Assembly: GCA_001969505.1 (NCBI GenBank)
Contig: LSSK01000184.1
Span: forward strand, 1 to 36,400
DNA: 36,400 nucleotides
From: Zancudomyces culisetae
Lineage: Eukaryota > Kickxellomycota > Harpellomycetes > Harpellales > Legeriomycetaceae
Direction of reading: 5' to 3'
The position numbers and the translations under genes were made by a program. The notes under the pieces were generated by a model. The model had not been told where the DNA came from and made no database searches. It worked only from the letters and a program-made list of their open reading frames with translations. This document shows, piece after piece, positions 29,302 to 36,400 of the stretch (position 1 is its first letter; the number at the start of each line of letters is the position of its first letter).

Positions 29302-32300
29302 TCAAGAGTTTTTCAATAAATAATCCATAGCAACATTAAAGTTAAAGTTGTTGAGTTCTAGAGCATCAGCAACCTTAGAGGGTTCAAAGCCCATGTTTTT
29401 TAAGTTCAGGTAGGTAACCAGGCAGTTTGGATTGGAAAACCAGTCACGGTTTTTCAAAATAGCTTTGTCAGCATCGGTCATATTGTTTTCAACATAAGAT
29501 TGGTTGTATTCCTGTTCAGCCAGCGAGTTTTGCAATGCAGTAGTGATAAGCACATCGTCGCTGGTTGGGGCACCAGAATTTGATCGGGATCCCTGTCTAC
29601 TGTTACTACCACTACCACCATTACCACGTCCAATAGTGCCAGTGTTACTTCTGGAAAAGCCGAGAGATGATTTGTTCTTTTTGGACTTTGATTTAGTTGA
29701 GTCACTTTCGTTGTCCTTCTTGTTTTTGGAGGACTTGGTTGGAATAATGTTGGAAATATTCAGAAAATTGAACTTGGACTTTCTGCGGTTGGCAAGTTTT
29801 TTTGATTGCGCACCCGAGTCATCAACCACTAACACTGGGCTAATCTCTATGGAATTTGTTTTTGCAGTGTTGACAGTATGCAGGGTTGGGAGGGAGGCTT
29901 CGGGAGAATCGTGGTGTGTAGAGTTTTCGAAAGACGAGACATTTGATTTGGTACTTGGAAGCGGATTAGCAACATCAGTAGGAAGATCAATAGGGTCGAT
30001 TTTAGGGTCCTGGAAGTTGAACTTGGTTAGGGAGAAACGATTTTGTGGTGAGGGGACAGGGAAGGCGGAAGTCTGTGGCACTGAATCTGTAGTGAGTGCA
30101 GTAGATCTGGTGGATTTTGAAGCACTGGGTTTAGTATCATTGATGTTTTCAGAAAAGATAGGAGGAGGAGGAGAGGATGTGAAACTGGTTGGTACATCGG
30201 CAGATGTGGCAATACGTAGGAAGGGATCGTCAATATCTCTATCAGTGGAGATAGGCTCGGAGTCTAAGACGAATGGATTCGAAAATAGATTGTCCGGTTG
30301 TGTAGAAGATGCACTTGGAGCAAAGATGTTTGTAAAATCGAGATCAGAGCCGGTTTTGGGTCGAACGGTTTCGATGGGGTTAGATTTTTGGCGATCGGGA
30401 ATGAGTTTGGAAGAGTTGGGATTCAGATTCTCAAATAGTAAGTCAAACTCATCTTTTAGCCTGTTTCCCTCGTTGGCTACCGAGTCGCCAGCCCCAACTA
30501 AGCTAGCAGGGAATTTTTCGCTGAACTCAGGGTCATGCGAAGTGGCTTTATCAATTGGTTTTATATGAGATAAAGCGATATTTTCCAGCTCGGACACGGA
30601 GGACGAATCGCTACCACGATCTGAATCAAGCTCGTTCTGTAAGCTACGTTTGTTGAAATTGGCATTTGCGTTGGCGTCAGCGTTGTGTTTTTTAGATACC
30701 GACAAAGGTGATGAATCCAGCGCAAAGCTGGTAAATCCTAGATTGGATGTATCAAGCTGGTTACTAGACACAGAGACCCGCTGATCAGGTTCTGAGGAGC
30801 TCTCGCTATCAGTGGTTTCGAGAGGGATTAGAGGAGCAGTTGATGTGATATTGGCCTTGCTTTCCTTTTGGGAAGGTAAAAGCGTTGAGGGTTCGGTTGT
30901 ATGTGTAGTTGTAGTTGTGTGATTATCATGGTCCAACTTTAATGTTTCATTATTCATTATGTGTGAGGGTTTTCCTTGAGCGGGCTTCTCAGTGGACATT
31001 TCATTGGCGTCAATATGCGGCTTTTGCTCTATCACTATATCCTGTTTTTCTTTTTGCTCCTCATCTACTTCTACCTTCTCTTTATGCCCGGCATCTCCTT
31101 CCATTTGCGCCTCAACTGTGATTCCAAGTCCCTTGTTTCCGGATTCGCCTGTTTCGCCTAACATTTCGTATGCATCCCTTCGTTCTACACTCTGCGCCAT
31201 CTCTAGTACTTCTTTTTTTGCCTCCTCTGGTTCTTTTTCTGAGAGCTTCTCACCTTCCGGGTCGCCAATGGGTTCAACATTTACCAAAGCGGCTTTATTT
31301 TCATTCGTAACATTTTTTTCTTTCTCTATTATATCCAAAATATCACCTTTTCCTTGTTCATGGTCACCAGTGCCCTCAACTCTCTTTTCATCCTTCTCTT
31401 CGTTTTCATCTTCATCTTCATCTTCATCTTCATCTTCATCCTCCTTTTCCCTTTCACTTCCTTTTCCCTTTATTTTTGTTTCGCTTAATGTAGATTCCAG
31501 TTCCAACACTGACTTTCTGAGTTCCTTCTGCTTATTCTCCATCTCTTTTTCTCTTTCCAGCTCCAATTCCAGTTCCTTTTGAATTCTCTCGTGAGTTCGG
31601 ATCAATTCCTTTTGCTTCTCAATCTCTCGCTGCAATTCATCTTCAAGGACAACCATACGTCCCTTCAGATCTTTAAGCTCATCTTCTTGTGCCCTTATAA
31701 CTGCTTCGGACTCGTGCGTTTTTTGTTTAAGTGAACTGTGCTCCTGTTGTTTTAGTTGGAATTTTGACTCCAACTCGCCCTTTGTTTTATCATTCTCGCC
31801 TATTTTTTGTTCCAACTCAGAAAAGACATTCCTTTCAAAAGCAACTTCTTTCTCCAATTCCGCTGATTTATGGCTCAATTCTTGTATATCTTGAAGTATG
31901 TTGTTATTCTCGTTCTGCTTTTCTGTTTGTTGTATTCTGATATCGTTCAGCTCCGCTGTAATCCCTCTTATCTTCTCAACAAGATCCCTTTTCTGCTCTT
32001 GGCCCTGTTCTAACATGACAGATCCCATCTGGCACTTCTTATTCAAGTCATCCAAAACAATCCTTTCCTGTTGTAATTTCGCTTGGAGTTCGCCTATAAT
32101 CCGCTTTTCTATCTCCAAAGTTGAGTTACAAGCCTCGATTTTCATCATGAGGTTTTGTTTTTCTGTTTCAATCGATGCTAATAACACATTTACTGAATTT
32201 CGTAAGCTGCTATTTTCCTCCATCTCCTGTGTCTTCTGAGCCAGCAATGTCTCCAATTCTCTAATTTTATCTTTACCTTGCTGAACCTGCTGTGATTTAA

Positions 32301-33690
32301 CCGACCCAAGGTCAGTCGATCTGTAATGAGGGCTTGTAGAGCCCGAGTGAGCAAATCGCATGGTTGTTTTGCTTCTTTTCACCCCTATACTTTCTAGTTC
32401 CTGTCCAAAAATACTAGTTTTCTTGGAGTTGTGCTCATTGATATAAGTCAAATAGGTGGCTGGCAGCTCTATAGGGATGCCAACATTCTCATGCAGCCTT
32501 TTGTTAATTAATACCATAGCAATTACAAACTCTGGCTTTGTTAATTTCCCTTTTGATCCAACATCTGTTATACCCCACACTGTTGCCAGCTCATTATCAT
32601 CAAGTCCCGATTGTTTAAAGTAATCAACCAGCACCCCTCCCGCAAGCTCTCCAGCTCTCGCTTTATCTAGATTTTCAAACATTCCACCGTATTTTGCTTC
32701 ATCTTGCTCAGAAATTTTCCAAACAGACTCATTCATGCGTTCCGTCATTTTTCTACCATCAAATGTTTGTGTCTCTTTTTTTTCGTGAGGAGAATCAATG
32801 CAAAAGTCGATCATCGCCTTTTGTAGCTTTTCTGGTACAGTTATTGGAACCTTGCTTATCTTCCCGTTCATAAAACGTCGGATATAATACATCGCCGTTA
32901 AAAATCCTCTTTTATCCATGTAGTCTAAATTATATGGATTGGATAACTTCCAAATACCATTCAACTCTTCTCCACCAAGATTCGATTTCAACATCATCAC
33001 CTTTGCTATCTCACCATCTATTCTATTACCACCTCCATTGTTTTTGTAAAATAAGCTCTCATACTGTTTCAGCTCTCCAACCCCTATATCCAGATCATCC
33101 TCACCGAAAACGCTTCGTGATGTACTGCCATTTCTACTAATTGTTTCATTCTTTTCCACTGGGCTTTTGACTCCATAAAGTTTCGGTAGGTCCACTTTTT
33201 TGTCGAGATTTGCTAGACTTACGTTTTCCTTGTTTTGTGCCAGAGAAATTAGTTTTAGATATATTTTAAACTCGTCCTTATTTAGGTAGCCCTTCTGTTG
33301 ACTATCTGAAAGCCATTGTATTTTATTCAGCACACTATCTTCAAGAAGACTTCTTTTGAAGAACTCTTTCGTTTCTTGGATCGTCACTGTTCCTTTATTT
33401 CCCGTATCAAACATCCTAAAATACTGCTCATATGTTGCGTTTTCTGTATCTGTGGGTTTCCAATATGTGTTAAGCGAAGTTTTGATTGCTCCCACGGTAC
33501 TTCCTACGCTTCCAAATCCACTACCAATGCCACTTCCTCTCTGTGCATTCTCTGGCTCTTGCCGTGCTAATGTGCCTTGGAGCGGGCTAATCAGGTTAAT
33601 TGTGCTAGAGCTTGTGGGTTCAACCGGTTTTCGTTCATTTTTGTTTTTGTCACTGTAGACATCGCCATTAAAGTCGCCAAACGGATTCAT
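29302..33690 (-). CDS. EDE1: EH-domain endocytic scaffold Ede1
   Basis: The 1462-residue protein resembles yeast Ede1 (1381) and Eps15. Three EH domains lie at about residues 83-155 (YEQYFRMFDTGNKGTVTIQE), 205-285 (ESLFYKNNGGGNRIDGE) and 328-405 (YGGMFENLDKARAGEL); these bind NPF motifs of cargo adaptors. A long coiled coil (about 460-740) should mediate self-association. It is followed by a Glu/Asp repeat (plus-strand 31400-31440) and a disordered Ser/Thr-rich region with a basic KSKKNKSS stretch. A C-terminal UBA domain (VTYLNLKNMGFEPSKVADAL onward) binds ubiquitin. NPF motifs occur in the protein itself (MNPFGDF at the start, SNPFVLD). Ede1 acts early at clathrin-coated pits on the plasma membrane. 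The start is the first ATG, directly at the NPF motif, and there is no intron. The 238-bp interval to the GLT1 stop codon holds only poly(T)-rich 3' flanks. Confidence 0.95.
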   Translation of the reverse strand: MNPFGDFNGDVYSDKNKNERKPVEPTSSSTINLISPLQGTLARQEPENAQRGSGIGSGFGSVGSTVGAIKTSLNTYWKPTDTENATYEQYFRMFDTGNKGTVTIQETKEFFKRSLLEDSVLNKIQWLSDSQQKGYLNKDEFKIYLKLISLAQNKENVSLANLDKKVDLPKLYGVKSPVEKNETISRNGSTSRSVFGEDDLDIGVGELKQYESLFYKNNGGGNRIDGEIAKVMMLKSNLGGEELNGIWKLSNPYNLDYMDKRGFLTAMYYIRRFMNGKISKVPITVPEKLQKAMIDFCIDSPHEKKETQTFDGRKMTERMNESVWKISEQDEAKYGGMFENLDKARAGELAGGVLVDYFKQSGLDDNELATVWGITDVGSKGKLTKPEFVIAMVLINKRLHENVGIPIELPATYLTYINEHNSKKTSIFGQELESIGVKRSKTTMRFAHSGSTSPHYRSTDLGSVKSQQVQQGKDKIRELETLLAQKTQEMEENSSLRNSVNVLLASIETEKQNLMMKIEACNSTLEIEKRIIGELQAKLQQERIVLDDLNKKCQMGSVMLEQGQEQKRDLVEKIRGITAELNDIRIQQTEKQNENNNILQDIQELSHKSAELEKEVAFERNVFSELEQKIGENDKTKGELESKFQLKQQEHSSLKQKTHESEAVIRAQEDELKDLKGRMVVLEDELQREIEKQKELIRTHERIQKELELELEREKEMENKQKELRKSVLELESTLSETKIKGKGSEREKEDEDEDEDEDEDENEEKDEKRVEGTGDHEQGKGDILDIIEKEKNVTNENKAALVNVEPIGDPEGEKLSEKEPEEAKKEVLEMAQSVERRDAYEMLGETGESGNKGLGITVEAQMEGDAGHKEKVEVDEEQKEKQDIVIEQKPHIDANEMSTEKPAQGKPSHIMNNETLKLDHDNHTTTTTHTTEPSTLLPSQKESKANITSTAPLIPLETTDSESSSEPDQRVSVSSNQLDTSNLGFTSFALDSSPLSVSKKHNADANANANFNKRSLQNELDSDRGSDSSSVSELENIALSHIKPIDKATSHDPEFSEKFPASLVGAGDSVANEGNRLKDEFDLLFENLNPNSSKLIPDRQKSNPIETVRPKTGSDLDFTNIFAPSASSTQPDNLFSNPFVLDSEPISTDRDIDDPFLRIATSADVPTSFTSSPPPPIFSENINDTKPSASKSTRSTALTTDSVPQTSAFPVPSPQNRFSLTKFNFQDPKIDPIDLPTDVANPLPSTKSNVSSFENSTHHDSPEASLPTLHTVNTAKTNSIEISPVLVVDDSGAQSKKLANRRKSKFNFLNISNIIPTKSSKNKKDNESDSTKSKSKKNKSSLGFSRSNTGTIGRGNGGSGSNSRQGSRSNSGAPTSDDVLITTALQNSLAEQEYNQSYVENNMTDADKAILKNRDWFSNPNCLVTYLNLKNMGFEPSKVADALELNNFNFNVAMDYLLKNS
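31401..31442 (-). repeat. in-frame Asp/Glu hexanucleotide repeat in EDE1
   Basis: About five and a half tandem copies of CATCTT (plus strand) encode alternating Asp-Glu after the coiled coil. The repeat unit is two codons, so length changes stay in frame. Confidence 0.8.
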
Positions 33691-36400
33691 TTTGTCATTT
33701 CAATTGTTCTGTGTCCCCTAATATTCCTCTACTTTGCGGGCTTTCTTTATTATTAAATAGTTGGCTTTTTGAAATTTCACAGGTACGTTTTAAGACGTAA
33801 TAAAAATAAAGTCGGACCTTTTTTTTTGACTTGTCTTGGTCAACAAAAACACCATTAGGAGATTCGTTTTTTTTTCATGTATTTCTTTCTTTGCCACTAT
33901 ATTCTGCTTTTGATTCACCAGATTTGGTTCAATTTTATCTGGCGTTTCCGCCTGGCCAATAACTTCCTCCAATTACCAACTCGTATCGATTAATTTCCTT
34001 CGCTAATCTACTGCAAGCTTATCGATTTGCTCATTTACTTGCATATTTGCACCTATTTGTTTACAAATCATTATTGTTATTTTTTGTTTACTACACCAAA
34101 TTGGCCAAATAACGAAAAGGCGGTCCAAACAAAACCTACAATTTCGACTTTTTTTTATCCTTTATTGATCACAACTCGAAAACAATAATACTCAGTGTCA
34201 AGAAGTAACAAATAAAATTTAACAAGCTCACACCTATCAAGCACGTCCTCCTCCCTCCACATACACATTTAAAAGGTATATTTGTTGTACAAGTTGTTTT
34301 AAATATTATAAGTGATATAAGAACAATACACCTCCGCAACCATATTGGAACATCGCTTTTGTTTCGTTTTATCTTTTTATCTGAATTTTCTAATTACACA
34401 CTTTCAGATACTGATTGTGGTTAACCATCAATATTTAAGGTATATACAAGCCACATATTTGAAGAAAATACACCTCCCATAATAGTAAAGGCCTTTTGAC
34501 ACACTAACGCACCCAAAAATTTTCATATTTTTCTTTCCCCCTTGTATTTCCCTCTACACCTTCTCCAAAAAAAAAAAAGTAAATAGAATGTACAGTAAAA
34601 AATCGCAACTCTTGACCTGTTATTGCGATCTTCTTTAACAGTCAATTGCTTGATCTTCTTGATAGCCCAAACACATAAATGTAATCATCCTTTTTTACAA
34701 GAGGTCAAGAGAAATAGTGTAAATAATTATCTTTGAAGGATATCATCAACGCCAGCACTTGGTATCAGCACAAAGCCATCGTATCCAGTATATTTTATTT
34801 AATGGTATTGGACTGCAAATTTGAAATAATGCTACTATTACCACCTCACCTTTTAAAAAAAAAGTGCTAACCAATAATAGTATTAAAACCAACAGCTTTG
34901 ATACACTAAAAACGATGTCAACATAAAGTATTCAATTCTAGTTGCAGTTGCACAAGTGTGGCCCTAGGTTCTAATGTTACATATTTTTACTATTATCATA
35001 GATTTAATATTTCATTAGATATATGCATGGTATAAGCATCTATAAAACTTTTTATATGATAACAACAGTGCCTTTTGATAATAAATTTTTTAATTTTTTA
35101 ATAATTGTAGTGTGTGATGTGATAATTCTCAGACAAAGGTAAAAGAAGGTGCAGGGAAGAGTAGCTAGTAAAGAATTTCTGTGTAATAATGTGTTGTAAC
35201 ATTTATTACAAAAGTGGAAGAACTGCTATTAGAGCAGTCTCGTTCAATGCTTCTCTATTCGATTTACACCTATTACAAAGGATATGAGTCTAAACGATAC
35301 TACGAGTATAATGAAAGCGTACACTCACAAATTTATAAGCCTGGGGTCTGAAGTCTGGAGTCTGGAACTTGAAGTCTATCTAAAGACTGGCTAGGCTGGT
35401 AGGCTATTAGGATAAATTATAGAATAATCAAGCTTACATAAATATATCTAGTAGGCTTGAGAAAAAAAAAGTGAAATTTAGGAATACACATCCCTTTTAA
35501 AATAGATGATTTAAATCGCAATTATAAAGTTGACCACGTTTCTAGTATTATTTTCTAAAAGTGTAATACTGACAATATATAATCTACTTTGAAAACCAAA
35601 CAAGGTGGATAATAAAAACTCAAGAAACACGCAAAGATAAATAAAAGGTATTTCCAAGGGATACGAAAAACTATTGTAAAAGTATATGCAAACAACCGTA
35701 ACCAGAACCGTAATTTTGATATGTAAATACAGTCGCAGAAGCCAGAGTAAAAGATTTACTAGAATAATCTCAAATACGTATATAATAGGCTGATATACAG
35801 AAGAAAAAAAGAACGCTTTATACTTCAGTTCGGATTTGTGGCTGGAGGGCAGGGAATATATTTCATATCATATGAGAGGTATGGTCAAAAAAAGATAAAA
35901 TGTTATCAGAGTCTAATATTTAGTTATGGAAAATGAGGCTATGAAAGATATCATGTGCGCATTGAAAGAGTATTAACAGTAGTTATACTCTAAAACTTAT
36001 TCTCATGAAGATAAGCATAACCAATATTAAGCTAAACCCGAGACTCTATTGTCTTCAGCCTTGAGGATCACAGATTTCTTTTTTTTTTAACTACATATTT
36101 ATTAAAAAAAATTTACTAGATGCTTTGTTTTCAAGTTCACAACATCAACTTTTATAAAAATGAGTGTTATATTAATACTTGGGTGATATAGAAATCAAGA
36201 GTATATAGGTAAAAGTATGGAAGTGTGGTAAAATAGGGTTAGCTTGGTGGATATCGTAACATTTACTAAAAATTGCATTGGGTGGAGGTGGAGGGGGGGG
36301 GGTGGTGGTAGGTATAATAGGGTAAATGGCTCATTTAGTGAGTTTTTTTTTATTTTTGAAGGAGAAAGTGAGGTTATTTGCATTTGTCAAGGCTTAAATA
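33691..36400. other. 2.7 kb intergenic region, no gene seen
   Basis: This region holds the upstream DNA of EDE1 and the right edge of the window. It has a 10-bp inverted repeat (34609-34711), a patch of repeated GTCTGGA/AAGTCT words (about 35345-35380), and a G-rich tract near the edge (36280-36310, with 10 consecutive G). The 60-62 codon frames at 33790-33972 and 36195-36383 (both minus) have no recognisable character. No tRNA signature was found. Confidence 0.55.
34609..34711. repeat. 10-bp inverted repeat, possible long hairpin
   Basis: CTCTTGACCT (34609-34618) and AGGTCAAGAG (34702-34711) are perfect reverse complements separated by 83 bp. It could close a structured RNA or mark paired protein-binding sites; nothing else supports a gene here. 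Confidence 0.4.

Noticed and set aside
29504-30568. 354-codon plus-strand frame opposite EDE1
   Set aside because: It lies entirely antisense to the Ser/Thr-rich region of EDE1, where codon bias opens the reverse frame. It shows no domain and the EDE1 frame is clearly the coding one.
30992-31582. 196-codon Ser/Phe-rich plus-strand frame
   Set aside because: It is the mirror of the Glu/Lys-rich coiled coil and Asp/Glu repeat of EDE1; its composition is explained by reverse-complemented GAA/GAG/GAT codons.
1-36400. mobile elements, CRISPR, bacterial-type operons or defence islands
   Set aside because: No transposase, integrase, reverse transcriptase, long terminal repeat pair or regularly spaced repeat was seen; the window reads as ordinary yeast chromosomal DNA.

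Overview
This window is nuclear DNA of a budding yeast (Saccharomycotina), AT-rich and with large intergenic gaps. The gene set is typically fungal: an Rlm1/MEF2-type MADS factor, a PI31/Fub1 proteasome regulator, a protein O-mannosyltransferase, a tubulin cofactor B, a fused NADH-type glutamate synthase and the endocytic scaffold Ede1. CTG is read as leucine here: the invariant Leu of the CHLNTCPVG motif in glutamate synthase is a CTG codon, and a tRNA-Leu(UAG) is present. That argues against the CTG-Ser clade. Three genes contain introns (seven in all). Their donors are GTAAG-, GTGAG- and GTAAY-like rather than strict GTATGT, some branch points read TACTAAT or ACTAAC, and a MYND-SET protein is present. 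This fits an early-branching, intron-retaining yeast lineage better than Saccharomyces (inference).

Layout from left to right. 1-2205 is empty AT-rich DNA. 2206-2874 (-) encodes a small membrane-anchored LEA_2-like protein. A 2.2 kb gap follows, carrying a cluster of MEF2/Rlm1-type sites in front of the MADS gene at 5114-7423 (+). 8274-9621 (+) is a five-exon FUB1/PI31 gene. 9978-10922 (-) is an unrecognised, probably mitochondrial protein. 12449-14888 (+) is a two-exon PMT2-family mannosyltransferase. 15402-16454 (-) is a three-exon tubulin cofactor B (ALF1).

A tandem tRNA-Asp/tRNA-Leu pair with a 4-nt spacer lies at 16946-17103. It is followed by a SMYD-like MYND-SET-TPR protein at 17358-19166 (-) and a 3.2 kb gap with microsatellites and a G-quadruplex motif. 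GLT1 (22413-29063, +) and EDE1 (29302-33690, -) converge with only 238 bp between them. The last 2.7 kb holds no convincing gene.

The genes do not form a pathway or operon; this is an ordinary eukaryotic gene neighbourhood. I found no mobile element, CRISPR array or defence-like system. The points most worth following are the intron-rich FUB1, the likely dimeric tRNA transcript, the putative autoregulatory MADS-site cluster, the altered SET motif of the SMYD protein and a cryptic exon in ALF1.
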